Positions 35,853-47,161 of a stretch of DNA of 64,000 nt are shown piece after piece (position 1 is the stretch's first letter; each line of letters starts with the position of its first letter). Origin of the DNA: Bathynomus jamesi (Eukaryota; Arthropoda; Malacostraca; Isopoda; Cirolanidae); assembly GCA_023014485.1 (NCBI GenBank), contig JAJOZX010009429.1, positions 1 through 64,000 on the forward strand, given 5' to 3'. The position numbers and the translations under genes were made by a program. The notes under the pieces are model-generated. The model saw nothing but the letters and a program-made list of their open reading frames with translations, searched no databases and was not told the DNA's origin.

Positions 35853-37184
35853 TATCGTGATTTTCTTTATTAAACCTTTCTTATCTTCGCTTTTGGTACT
35901 ATTTTCTCTTTATTTCATTTCTCTTCTATCATTAATCATTCTCTTTACACACTTTTTACTCGCTTTTCGCGTGCTTTATAAATGCGTGGTAGACGCGGCC
36001 TAATGAAAACCGTTAACAATTCAAAGGGAAGACCGGGAATTAATCATACTCTTCATTACACTTTTTACTAACTTTATTTATGCCGAAAACACTTAGTTAA
36101 ACGGGTAATGCGAGGGGGGATTTAATTATAATACTTAAGCCGAGAGAGACACAAAAGAATAGCCTAAATTCACAATTACATTCTAACACGCAAAACACCA
36201 AGGTCTTGGGCGCAAAACCGGCCGGTGACTGGAGGGTATTTCTACCCAGCCTCCGCGGGCCGACTCCTTGTGTTGCCAATTCGTATTTTATAATTTCAAT
36301 AAACAAACCATTATTTATCTTAATTACATTTGTTAAACATCCTTATACTCTCTATAGTAATGTCTAATTAAGAATTAAATGTTTGTTTATAAATTAATGT
36401 TCGAATATATTAAACTTATAAAATACGAGTTGGGAGTGCAAATTAAAAGAATACAATAATATTTAATGGATGTAATTACAATAAATTATGGTTGAGTATA
36501 GTAGTGTCTAATTAAGAATTTTAATAATGTTCGATTAATGAAGAAGATAATAATATGTAATATGTAAAAATTAAGATAAATGATGGTTTGTTTATTAAAA
36601 TTATTAAATACGAATGGGCAACACAAAAAGTCAGCCCACGAAGGCTGGGTTTCTAAATATACCTAACAGTCATTCGGCAGCGCGATAAGCGTAAAGTTGG
36701 GGCCATGTAACCTTAAAATTAATTAATTGTTTTGTGCCCCTCTCCGACGTAAAATTATTATAATTGAATCTACCAGCTCGCATCCCCCCAAATTAATTAA
36801 AGCATTTTTGGAATTAAATAAAGTGTTAACAAGCGTAAAAAGAGTGTTAATGAACCCCCCTTCCCCCTTTGTGTTGTAACGACTTTCATAGTCTCGGCGT
36901 GGCTACCATGAATTTATACGGTACAGTGAAAACGAGTGTAGTACAGAGAAAGCAAGCGATAAATGCAATAGAGAGCAGAAAGTAGAGTAAATAATGAAGT
37001 ATAATAAATAATAAAACGTTAAACACTACATCTCTATTAATTCTTATAACCAAAACATTCTAATTAAATATAATTTTAATATAGACAAACCATAATTTAT
37101 CGTAATTATATTTATTAAATATTATTATATTCTTTTAATTTCTTATAACCAAAACATTCTAATTTTTAATTAGACATTACTACA
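35853..37184 (-). repeat. 5' LTR of the unit D LTR element, with nested insertion
   Basis: It matches the left LTR before and after the insertion at 36354-37030. Its outer end GACATTACTACA is followed by the GGAG duplication. Its inner boundary near 35853 (TATCGTGATTTTC) is approximate because of divergence. Confidence 0.75.
36354..37030 (+). mobile_element. Nested solo LTR of a related family
   Basis: A single LTR in opposite orientation to its host LTR, starting ATAGTAATGTCTAATT and ending AACACTACA. It is flanked by TCTCT on both sides (36349-36353 and 37031-37035). It shares blocks such as CGAATGGGCAACACAAAAAG with the host LTR but is clearly diverged, so it is a sister family or an old copy. 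Solo LTRs arise when the two ends of a full element recombine. Confidence 0.8.
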
Positions 37185-37748
37185 GGAGTTAACCATGAAA
37201 TCGGGTTATCCCTGATCATGGCCTGACCCTCAATACTCAGTGAGTACTGTAGTAATTTAAAAAAATTAGAATGTTCTCATATTCTCATTCAACTGAAAGT
37301 TTCCATTAACGAAAGACGAATTGAAAGATAACAGGTTAGGTATTAGTAAGACAACCAAATAAAGCAACGTTAACGTATCTATTCAATGAAATAAATAGGC
37401 ACTAATGTTGTTTTAAAGTGAAGTTCAAAGGACAGGGCTGGACAGCAGCAATAGTGATTTAACCAAAGAAAATATCAAAACGCGACATTCGAGTTAATTT
37501 ACAATAGCATTAATATAAAGAAAGATAATTCTAAGCTTAAATATAGCTAAAATCAAATGAAAAATTTGAATTCCAAACTTCATTGAGAATTCATAAAATA
37601 AAAATGTTTGCGAGTTATCTCGAGGAGACGCCTCGTATAGAATTTCAGTAATGGAATAAAAATAAAACAAATAATCTAGATTTTAAAATACGCCCACAAA
37701 ATTCCGGATGTTTTGAGATAGACGAGCCATTGATAACAGGCAACATTG

Positions 37749-37756
37749 TATAAAAA
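37749..37756 (+). promoter_or_regulatory. TATA box of lectin D
   Basis: TATAAAAA within ACATTGTATAAAAAGGAG, 69 bases after which the ATG is expected to follow (37825). The LTR element above inserted about 560 bp upstream and leaves this core promoter whole. Confidence 0.75.
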
Positions 37757-37824
37757 GGAGTGATCTCAAAGCCAGTTATTAGAAACCATTTTCGGGAATG
37801 GTTCACTAACAAAAGCTCGCAACA

Positions 37825-38740
37825 ATGGCAGAATCGAAACATTTGATGTACTTTTTGATGGTTACTTTAGTGAACAATTTTCGTTTTGGAGGGAGCAGTG
37901 ATGCTACAGCAACAGGACTTTACACCCTCTTCAATGAGATTGGATTCTCTCCTGCTTGTGTGTCTCAAACTCTAGCAATGTGTGAGAACTCCGCAAGAGA
38001 TTCTTTGCTGCTGAGAACGAAAATGAAATTACATTCAATGCAGAAGACAAATGGCAAGTTGAAAGAAGATGAAACTAGTCCTCGGAATTGTGCGGATCTT
38101 TTCAATCTCGGGGATAAAGAATCTGGGGTACGAAAAGTGTACCCTTTCAGTTGTTGCGAAAACCGACCCGTTTCCGTTTTCTGTGATCAGACAACTGACG
38201 GAGGTGGATGGACGGTCATTCAACATCGAGAGGCTCTTTCACAAAGAGAAAATTTCTTCAGGAAATGGCTTGAGTACCAGATCGGTTTCGGGAACTTGAA
38301 GGGAGAATTTTGGCTCGGTCTAGACAACATTCACGCCCTCGTTAGCAACACTCTGATGGAACTGAGGGTGGATCTTGAAGACTTTGAGGGGAAAAAGCGT
38401 TGGGCCAAATACGAACACTTTTACATTGGAGATGCCACTACCAAATACATCTTGGATTTAGGAGAATATTCAGGCAACGCCGGAGATTCTTTTGGTGGTC
38501 ACAGAGGTCACAAATTTTCAACAAAAGATCAAGACAACGACATTCACCCAACTTAAGTTGTTCGAAGACCACCACGGTGCATGGTGGTATACAAAATGTC
38601 ATGCATCAAACTTGAATGGGTATCAGTATGAAGGAAACCATACTGAGTTCGGTGATGGTATTAATTGGAAGGAGTTTCGTGGGTATCTCCACTCCTTGAA
38701 GAAAACTTCTTTGAGTCTCAGACCGAAATTCCAAAACTGA
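37825..38740 (+). pseudogene. Fibrinogen-related lectin D, single-base frameshift
   Basis: It is nearly identical to lectin C for the first 240 residues, with the same start, signal-like segment, Cys45, Cys53, DGGGW, EFWLG and DQDND. After IHP, lectin C has CCAAATTTAAG whereas this copy has CCAACTTAAG, one base fewer. The frame then meets TAA (38554-38556). Restoring register by eye shows the rest of the domain present to 38740, including GAWWYTKCHASNLNG and the SLKK end. As it stands the product would lack the last 62 residues, including the expected sugar pocket. An AATAAA (38797-38802) follows. It is a recent pseudogene or a base error in the assembly. Confidence 0.88.
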
Positions 38741-38796
38741 CTTGAAAGTGACTTGGAGATATTCTTAATTATGACTTGCCTTTCTTAAATATTGCT

Positions 38797-38802
38797 AATA
38801 AA
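38797..38802 (+). terminator. Poly(A) signal of lectin D
   Basis: AATAAA about 57 bases after the lectin stop, in GCTAATAAATTTTTAAC. The same hexamer is at 58383-58388 after lectin E. It is absent at this place in copies A, B and C, which have changed bases. Confidence 0.6.
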
Positions 38803-38825
38803 TTTTTAACTAAATGCAGTTAAAC

Positions 38826-38863
<38 letters not shown>

Positions 38864-39824
38864 ATTATTATTATTATTAATAGTTTTTGTTGTTTTACAA
38901 GTTCAAAGTAGTTTTTTTGTTGACTTGAAAGTCAAAAATTCACTCTACATTTGGACTGAATATTTACTCATTTTGGTTTTTTACATAAAACTTTTTATAA
39001 AATTATTACTTTTCCACCATTTTGTAATATATTTAATAACATAATTTTTAATATAATTAACACAAGAATAAAAATGTTTAAAACAGGGATAATTTTTATT
39101 TTGTCTTTATATTTCTATTGGTAAATTATTTATGGATATTAATGTACAAAAAGTAATTTATATTTGGGAACAAAGTTGCCATATTAAGAAAATTCATACG
39201 CCATTCTTCATCAAAAGACAAAGAATTAAGTGTGCAGTTGATACACAACAAGGAATCGTCAAATTTTGGTTCAGAAAAATCATAGCTAATTATTCATAAC
39301 GGGAATCCTTATATACCCGACTTATCAAAAGTGTTGTTCATGATATAATACTTCCATACTGTAACTGTGGGTATAAACAGAAGAATAAACTGTCTACGAT
39401 AATATTGCAGAACATTTTATTGTTTCCAAGACGTATAACGAATTTTGAGTTTCAATTTGAGTTGAAGTACGAAATATAAATTTCCGTATAATAATTTGGT
39501 AAATAGAAAATTCCGTCAAAACTGTTATCATTTCTCTTTCATCTATTTATTATCTAATTCGCATTTCATTCACTGAAGCGTATGAAAAAGTAAGAGCTTG
39601 AGGATGAGACGTAATTTATCATGAAACTTAAGTTTGTCGTTCTTGAACTGAGTTTAGAGTTGCTTAATTTTATTTTGTAAATCAGTATTTATCGGGGGAA
39701 GGCAGGAAATACAGCATTTTTAAACATAATTTCACTTACTCAGATATATATATACAGAAGGAGGCAGAGAAAGAAGTTTTAAAAAATGGGAGCAAGATCA
39801 CTCTAAATCTGTTAAGCGGATTAC

Positions 39825-41590
39825 ACATAATGATGATAATGATAATGATAAGCTTTATTGGTAGGATATAAATCCAAAAGAAAGAACGATAAAGTTAAAG
39901 TACGAATCGGGAATGAAACGAATTAAAGTCATCATTGATTTGAGAATATATAAAATGTGGAATGGGAGCAGATTATCACCTACATTTCGTTAAAGTTAAA
40001 AAGAAAATTCGTCTGCAGCAGTTTCAGCACAAATGGAAGTAATGAAGAAATAGTTTTTAAGCCTACTTGTATTAAATCACCTTAAATAGTATTTTTTTTT
40101 AAATAAATAGTGCAGGGGTATAGAGTGGAAATAGTCTATAGAGAAGGACTACGTCATGGCCATGTTGCAACACAGAAAAGTTAATTGACATTGTGGCTGG
40201 GTAGCATTACGGAAGTTACAGGCTATCGAAGACTCGATGATCCACTCCTGGTTAGCCAAAGGAGGAAGTAAACTAGTAAAAATAAATGAATGAATTGGGA
40301 ATGAATAGGTGACTGTCCTCTGCGTCCAGATGATGTAGCGACACGTGGTTCGGATCTCGCGTAAAGTTGTAGGTCCCCTTCGTAACATGAACTTTGTTGT
40401 TGCAAAAGATGTTGACCCATCGCCAAAACACACACTTTTATAAGGAATTTCTTCTGTCTAAGAAGATTAAATAGCAGAAAACAAGTCCTTTAATGTTAAG
40501 ATCATTGTAGACAGGCAGAAAAAACTGCGGGAGAGCTTTCCCCAAAGTAGCTGGTCGGAGTATAAATGAGTTTTGAACGAAAGCGCTGCAATAACAGGGT
40601 ATCTGTACAGTTAAGGTATGCGTGCTTCCTGATGCCCTCGGAAACCTAGAATAGAGTGCGGAGGGGTGGAAGAATACTGTGGTTTTTCAGAAAATTTACC
40701 CTGAAAAGATGTGTAAAAATATGAGTGAAAAAAATGTTTCTACGCAACTGTAAGGAGGGAGATTTATTAGTAATGTGATAATTGTTAAATTTTTTGTGGC
40801 TCTATTTAGGATTGAATTAAGTTAACTGTTTGAAACCTCACCTCACCCAATCTACGGGTGAGAGCAACATTTCATGTGGGAGTGCACATTGCTTTCAGAA
40901 ATTGTGGCCATGTGCTCATCAGTAATATAATGCCTGACCCTGCATAGTAGACCAAATTTTTATATGCTATTTTGGCTATCAAAGTAACGAAATGAGTCCA
41001 GGGAAAATTGGTGTTGATGGTAAAGGCAAAACTTTCAATAATGAGAGAGAATGGAATGTGTGAGTGGTCGGGAACTTTGTTGATAGAAAGTGATTAAATC
41101 TAATACTGTCGGAAATTTTGTAAACTTATTGAAATTGAATTCGTTTTAAAATAACTGTGTTCCGATATATTCAATCTAAATTATTGTTAAACACGATATG
41201 ACTATACGATAATAATCTCTCCTTATAACCGTTTAGGTTGAATAAGATCAGCAACTATTTTTGAATAATACAAATATAACGAGAATAATATATGAATATA
41301 ATATAAATCTAGTCAAATATCCATATAAACAACGTTGATGAAAGTGATGAATAACATTTAAATGAATAATAGTAATAACTCGTACTATGTACTATTTAAC
41401 TACGAATATTAACTACAAAAATAAAAAATAGACCAAATATTTGAATAACAAAATACAAATTTTATTTTATTTAGTGAAAGGGGGGGCCAAGGGCGAATGC
41501 CTGCGTTTGAAAGACAAGAGATCATAGACAGGGAGAAAGATGGATTGAGGAAGATTGTTCCAGAGTTCACCGGTTGAGTTGATGAAAGAT
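39825..41590 (-). pseudogene. LINE reverse transcriptase remains, unit D
   Basis: The same order as in unit B: LINE 3' end with TTATCA tandem (39825-39865), the conserved antisense frame ending ACNFRNATQP (40149-40433), the SLYSRF region (about 40560-40740) and the DLQSFKR region (41465-41585). All frames are broken. Confidence 0.7.
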
Positions 41591-41624
41591 TAAAATACCG
41601 ATTAACCGATTAAAACCGAGGTTG

Positions 41625-41742
41625 TATCGGTATGAGGGAAACCATACTTCAAATACTGATGGCATTTACTGGCTTAGTTTGCGCGGGTAGTATCACTCCT
41701 TAAAGAAAACGTTTTGAATCTCAGACTGAAATCCCTTAACGA
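41625..41742 (+). pseudogene. Lectin C-terminal relic in unit D
   Basis: NHTSNTDGIYWLSLRG-like reading, then SLKKTF. The final TGA has been lost (AACGACTT in place of AACTGACTT). It is homologous to the relics in the other four units. Confidence 0.8.
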
Positions 41743-41814
41743 CTTACAAATAAAATGGATATATTCTTACTTTAAAGTTGCCTTTGTTAAAACCCACTAA
41801 AAACATTTTAAAAA

Positions 41815-41855
<41 letters not shown>

Positions 41856-42247
41856 TAGTAGTAGTAATAGTAGTAGTAGTAGTAATAGTAGTAGTTTTGG
41901 GGTTTATTTTAGTAAACTGTATGCCATAATTTTAACATTGTTAATATTAGTCTTTTAAAAGTTCAAAGAATTTGGGTTAACTCCAGTGTGAGAAATTCAG
42001 TACACGTTTGAAATGAATATTTCTTTGTTATTAACCAAAAATAGTTAAGAAACAACAACGCTTAATCCCTAAATTAACATCTTAACAAATAATAGAAAAG
42101 GAAAAACACAGAAAAATTGTTTAAAAATGGTTAGTTTTCATTTTGTATTTTATTTTCTATTGTTAATTATACTGTGGATATAAATGAATTTGTGGATACA
42201 TCCATAAATGGGTATTTATGGGTATTTAGGAGTATAAATGTATAGAA

Positions 42248-42471
42248 CAGCGGTTCTTAACATTTTTCGTGTCATTTCCCCTTTCGACCAGTTCGCCCTA
42301 TCCGATTTCCCCCTCCATTAGGATGCGGAAAAAAGTAGCGTCGAAGACAGAATTTAATAACATTAACAGACTTATAATGTACACTAATTATATGATCACC
42401 AAACAAAATTTTCACCCTGGATTCCTGAAATTTCCCCCTGGGAGAAATTTCTCCTAGGTTAAGAAATGCTG
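42248..42471. mobile_element. hAT-type MITE, 224 bp
   Basis: The ends CAGCGGTTCTTAACATTT and CAGCATTTCTTAACCT (inverse) are flanked by a perfect 8-bp duplication GTATAGAA (42240-42247 and 42472-42479). The intact site is seen in the other units. It is non-coding. Confidence 0.85.
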
Positions 42472-42686
42472 GTATAGAAAGTTATTTTATTTGAGAATAA
42501 GGTTGTCATATCGAAGAAATCAATGATACACGACAAGGAATCAGTAGTAGTAGTGATAGTAGTAATAGTATTAGATTTGGAGTTTATTTTAGTACACTGT
42601 ATGTGACAATTTTAACATTGAAACGGGTTAACTCCAGTTTGAGAAATTCAGTACACGTTTGAAATGAATATTTCATATGTTATTAC

Positions 42687-43245
42687 CAGGGCCGGATTTA
42701 CTTGCTTGTGGGCCCTAGGCCAAACCTTATCAGTGCCCCCCCCAAAGAAATATTATATATATATATATATATATTATATCGTAATATTGTAATGTAAAAA
42801 AAAAAAGAATTACAACATAATGTAACACATCAATAATTTTATTCAAATTAGTTTTATATCATGTACAACTTATTCTTACACAAAGGAATAATGGAAAAAA
42901 AATACAGTCAAATTGAAGCATAATAAATTTTGCAATAAGAATTAAACATAATGTAATACATTACACATTAATAATTTTTAATCAAATTAGTTCCATATCA
43001 AGTACATCAAAGTAAATCAAGTTCCATATCATGTACATCTTACACATAGGAATAATGGAAAAATACAATGAAACTGAAGCATAATAAATTTTGCAAGCAC
43101 AACTATGTGAAGTTCAAAATGACTTTTTCCTGCTTTTTTCTATGGCAAATTTGTCAATGATACTGTTTGTGTCAAGGGATTGTAGGAGGTCCCCAGTGGG
43201 CCCTAGGCCAATGGCCTATGTTGCCTATTGGAAAATCCGGCCCTG
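42687..43245. mobile_element. hAT-type MITE, 559 bp
   Basis: The ends CAGGGCCGGATTTACTTGC and CAGGGCCGGATTTTCC (inverse) are flanked by a perfect 8-bp duplication GTTATTAC (42679-42686 and 43246-43253). The subterminal GGGCCCTAGGCC occurs near both ends. The core is AT-rich and non-coding, with internal near-repeats (42860-42960 against 42960-43090). Confidence 0.85.
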
Positions 43246-44611
43246 GTTATTACCCAAAAACAGCTCAAGAAACAAGAACGCTTAATTCCTAAATTAACAT
43301 CATCCTTAATAAAATAATAGAAAAGGAAAAGCACAGAAAAATTGTTTAAAAATGGTTAATTTCAATTTTGTATTTTATTTTCTGTTGGTTAATTATACTG
43401 TGGATATAAATGAATTTATGGATATACCCATAAATGGGTATTTATGGGTACAAATGTATAGAAAGTTAGTTCATATTTGAGAATAAGGTTGTTACATCGA
43501 AGAAGTGAATGATACACGACAAGGAATCAGTGAAGTTTGTTGCGGAAAGAATATCGAAAAATATTTCTAAATGGTATTCATGTTCCTGACCCAGAAACAG
43601 AAAATTGTTTTTTGTCATATAATGGGTATACGTAGCTGTGGGTATGATCATAACAATCCAACCTCTATACAATAAAAATTAAGCTTTTGATAAACAGAAA
43701 TAGAAAACAAAACGTGTCATTTTGTTTTTATTATTACACACGTTTTTTTATTATGTAATTGGCGTTTCGTACAACGAGGCCATGTAAAAGGTAATTAGGT
43801 TGTTTTGGGGTGTCAGTGAGAAGTAATTTATCGTAAATTTTAAGTTTGTTGTTGAGCTGAATGAGGAAAATTGCTAAAATTTAATTTTTGAATTATTGTT
43901 TCTCGTGAGGAGGACGAATCCAGTATTTTAAAACATAGCTATGCCTTTTCCGACAGTAAATGAGACACACACACACACACACACAGTATTTTATTACATA
44001 GTACTGCCTAAGGTTTCAAGAAAATCTCGTTTTATATCTCATTCTTACAATAACAACAATAATGAAAATGTAGACATATTTTGGTTTCCAGAACGTTGCT
44101 ATGTTTTAGTTAAACTTTGTTTCCTCACGTTTTATTTTCATATTGTGACGGATAACGTTGCTCTTGATAGAATGATCTACCTTATAAAAAATTATATAAC
44201 CCTTCTTATAAATAACTTCGACAATAATTTTATGGATTTGTCTGGAAATTTTTTATTTTGGGAGGGGTGTAAGGACTGGGAATGTAAGTAAAACTTAAGG
44301 GAAAAAATGCTATTGTATATAACATGTAATCAAGACTTTCTATTTTCGGAAGGTTAAAGCATATTTGCAGCTTTATTTCTCAGATGCATTACGTAGGCGA
44401 TTTTAAATATAAATCCTAATTTACATTCCTTAGGAGGCCTGCGGTGATTCTTTTCATCCCTCTTTTAATTATATTTTTATTTTATTATTTATTTTATTAA
44501 CATTATTATTACTTTGTACGGAAAGGGGAATGGACGTTCATCGGAAAACAAAACTTAAAAATGTGAAATTGTGGTTTTTTTTTTTACTTTTCGACAGTAT
44601 ATATATATATA

Positions 44612-46250
44612 TCGGGTGGTCCGAAAAAAATGACGCATTTTTTAAAAATTAATATCTCAGTAACCCCCTTCCTTATCATGACAGTTTTTATATGCAAGAT
44701 ACTTTCAAACTTCTTTTTTTGAATGCAAGAAACGGAATTCTGATATCTTTTATAGTTTTCTCGCAATTAACAAAAGTAACAACATGGGTCAAAAAAACGA
44801 ATATCATGAGAAAGGAAAAATTTAATCAGAAATTTAACTAATTAATTTACAGTAAATGATCGATTGGACTACCACTCTGTTGACACACTAATCTAAGTCT
44901 TTTCTTCCACACAAAAATAATACTTCTTACTTCATTAATGCCAATTTCTTGCCAAGATTCAAGTATTTTACTTTTTAATTCTGATTCGGTGAATTTTTCT
45001 CGTCGACCTCGGTAAACCTTCTCTTTTAGTAACTCCCAAATTGAGTAGTCCATAGGATTACAATCTGGGCTTTGTGGTGGCCACTCATTTTTCGTTATTA
45101 ATTTTGGTGTATTGCTAATCAGAAACGACTGTGTGGCGTAGCTTGTATGCGACGGTGCTCCATCTTGTTGAAATATGAAATAATTTTCTTGATACAGGCG
45201 ACGACAATCCGGCAACAATTTTGTTCTTAAAAGTTCAATGTAATTTGCAGAATTCACCTTTGTCTTTTCAGTTTCAATAAAATGAACATCTGTCTTGCCA
45301 TTCCAAGAGACCCCTGCAGATATCATAACCTTTTTGGAGAATCTTGACGTTTCATGATACAATCTGTTTATTGAAATGTCACACTTTTTTACCACGCCCG
45401 TAGACAACATCATTTTGACGGTTTCGCGGAATTTCTAGAGTGAAATCTTTTTCATCCGTGAAGACTATCTTTTTAATATCAACGACAGAGAATTATCAAG
45501 TAACTTTCTGCACCTTGTTTTTCTTTTATCCTTAACAGTATCACTTTTTCTAGAAGATACTATTCTTTTGAAGGCTTTTAGTTTTTGTGCTTTAATTATT
45601 CGGTGTACAGAAGTCTTTCCAATATTCAAATGTTTAGCAATTGTTCTTTGTGACAAATGACTTCCTGGTTTATCTTCTTGAGAGCAGATTTTATCGTTGA
45701 TGTAATCCACATTTTCTGGAACCGAAGCTGTTTTAGGTCTACCGCTTCCTGGTTTTCTGGCAGTACTTCCCGATTCGCGAATCTTCTTAAGAGTCTTTCC
45801 ACTGCACGCCTTTTCCACTTTTTGCCGGGAAACTCTTGCAATAACCTTCCAGTCTTCCATCCTTTTTCACAGTAACAATTTTTAATGAGAATACGATCTT
45901 CCTCTGACAACATCATTAAGGGTACTGACGAATTGTTAAAAAATAAAAATATCCAGAATTTGACTTGTTCATTCCTGTAGAGTTTTGTAATAACTTGCAA
46001 AAATATCGCATGATATCGTATAAAAATGATATCGTATAAAAAACGGATATTATATTGCGATTTTTGTTTTTTTGACCCATGTTGTTACTTTTGTTAATTG
46101 CGAGAAAACTATAAAAGATATCAGAATTCCGTTTCTTGCATTCAAAAAGAAGTTTGAAAGTATCTTGCATATAAAAATTGTCATGATAAGGAAGGGGGTT
46201 ACTGAGATATTAATTTTTAAAAAATGCGTCATTTTTTTCGGACCACCCGA
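44612..46250 (-). mobile_element. maT-type mariner element (DD37D), nearly complete
   Basis: The ends TCGGGTGGTCCGAAAAAAAT are inverted repeats extending for over 150 bp into the element. Both sides carry TA, within a TA tract. The length is 1,639 bp. Inside is one transposase gene on the minus strand with frameshifts (see next entry). The long and nearly perfect inverted repeats point to a fairly recent insertion. Confidence 0.88.
44847..45916 (-). pseudogene. maT-type (DD37D) mariner transposase, frameshifted
   Basis: The protein begins MMLSEEDRILIKNCYCEKGW (45916). A first helix-turn-helix ends in RRAVERLLRRFA, and a second contains SQRTIAKHLNIGKTSVHRII. The GRPK hinge (GSGRPKTA) lies between them. 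The catalytic acids are in FTDEKDF (about 45435-45460, reached after a frame change), FQQDGAPSHT, and SPDCNPMDYSIWE. Counting from the second to the third aspartate gives 37 intervening residues, the DD37D spacing of maT elements. At least two frameshifts (about 45780 and 45420-45470) separate the readable parts. The frame of the C-terminal half is open to the stop at 44847. Confidence 0.85.
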
Positions 46251-46271
46251 TATATATATATATATATAATA

Positions 46272-46304
<33 letters not shown>

Positions 46305-46326
46305 ATATATATATTATATATATTAC

Positions 46327-46770
46327 AGTGGCCTTTATTTTTCGAAATTGCAAATTTCACCGTCTCACCCCTCAATATATTCCATTTGGCAAAAAAACAA
46401 AATGAGCAAAATTTCAAGTAATTATAAATATTCTTATTGGTTCCGCACAAGGACTCAAATTTAATTAATTATTGAAACATAAATACAAGAATTTTTTATT
46501 AGTGTTTCATTATGAGGGCAAATAACAGCAGTTAAAGAACAGCATAAACTAAAATAGATATTGACTACTGATTAAGCAGAAACTGAAATGAACTAAACAT
46601 TTTAGGACTGAAAGCATAGTAAATTTGGCGTAGTAGGGATGGTTGCTTATGAGGCCTCCCTTAATATTAATTGATTTTAATAAAACTTCTTTGGTACATG
46701 TTTTATATTAATAGGAAACAAATGCGGGGGTGAGACCCCCAAAGTTTGGTTGATTGGGTAGTTCTTATAT
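46327..46770 (+). mobile_element. Truncated transposon end related in layout to element T2
   Basis: CAGTGGCCTTTATTTTTCG at 46327 begins a stretch with CTCACCCCTC, ATTCCATTTGGCAAAAAAAC, then GCAAAATTTCAAGTAATTAT. This follows the block order of the T2 end (CCACCCCTAATTATGTTTAATTGG, GTAAAA, ACAAAATTTCAGGTGATTC), though few bases are identical. No matching right end is seen; a short unit-tail copy begins at about 46775. No gene is present. Confidence 0.4.
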
Positions 46771-46774
46771 GTAT

Positions 46775-47161
46775 TTGTCTGAATTTTTTTTATTTCGGGA
46801 GAGTTGTAAGGACTGAGAATGTAAGTAAAACTTGAGGGAAACAATGCTATTGTATATAGCTTTGTTTATTGGTAAAGAAAAATATGTAATGAAGACTTTT
46901 TTTCGGAAGGTTAAAGCATATTTGCAGGTTTCTTTCTCCGACAACAATATGTAGTCAATTTTAAATATAAATCCTAATTTACATTCTATAAGAGGACTGC
47001 GGTGATTCTTTTTCCCCTCTTTTAATTTTATTTTTAATTTATTTATTTTATTAACATTATTATTACTTTTTACGGGGAGGGGAATGGACGTTCATCGGAA
47101 AACCAAACATAAAAATGTGAAATTGTGGATGGATTCCGACTTTTCGACAGAACTATATATA
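46775..47161 (+). repeat. Extra copy of the unit tail end
   Basis: It matches the last 350 bases of the unit tails (TTATTTCGGGAGAGTTGTAAGG through CCGACTTTTCGACAG), so a second tail end lies after the mariner and the T2-like relic. It suggests duplication around these insertions or the remnant of another unit. Confidence 0.75.

Larger units (their letters stand above)
31515..37184 (-). mobile_element. Non-autonomous LTR retrotransposon splitting unit D
   Basis: The two long terminal repeats are 31515-32149 and about 35853-37184, the latter enlarged by a nested solo LTR. The target duplication is GGAG (31511-31514 and 37185-37188), and the flanks rejoin as the upstream block seen in other units. 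On the minus strand, AAGGGGGTGATGCGAG, a purine-rich tract, precedes the 3' LTR (31515-32149), and TTTTGGTGGCAAGCGGTGG, a likely primer-binding site, follows the 5' LTR. The 3.7-kb interior (32150-35852) has no gag, protease, RT or integrase reading frame. It holds only AT-rich DNA, a duplicated AAACTGTCCTG..CCAAGTCCCTG segment (33250-33340) and a TA tract (35058-35103). The two LTRs differ at many sites, so the insertion is not recent. Confidence 0.8.
41830..43500. repeat. Tandem duplication of tail sequence in unit D
   Basis: Sequence from the TAGTAG microsatellite to ACACGACAAGGAATCAG (about 41850-42545) is followed by a second copy of the same stretch (42546-43530). The order is TAGTAG repeat, TTTATTTTAGTA, AACTCCAGTTTGAGAAATTC and TTTATGGATATACCC. 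Each copy has its own hAT-type MITE (42248-42471 and 42687-43245). Other units have one copy. Confidence 0.75.
29907..44611 (+). repeat. Lectin unit D (plus strand, split by insertions)
   Basis: The unit starts GAACCTTCATAACCCC. The upstream block (29907-31514, continuing at 37185) is interrupted by a hAT-type element (30473-31352) and by an LTR element (31515-37184). Then come the lectin (37825-38740), 3' flank (38741-39820, no gene), LINE remains (39825-41590), lectin relic (41625-41742) and a tail that is partly duplicated (41830-43500) and carries two more hAT-type MITEs. Bases 43500-44600 are ordinary tail without a gene. Confidence 0.85.

Noticed and set aside
43941..44291. 116-codon open frame in the unit D tail
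   Set aside because: It begins in a CA repeat, has no domain, and the equivalent tails of the other units do not keep it open.
46224..46450. Tyrosine/isoleucine repeat frames
   Set aside because: They come from the TA microsatellite beside the mariner element.
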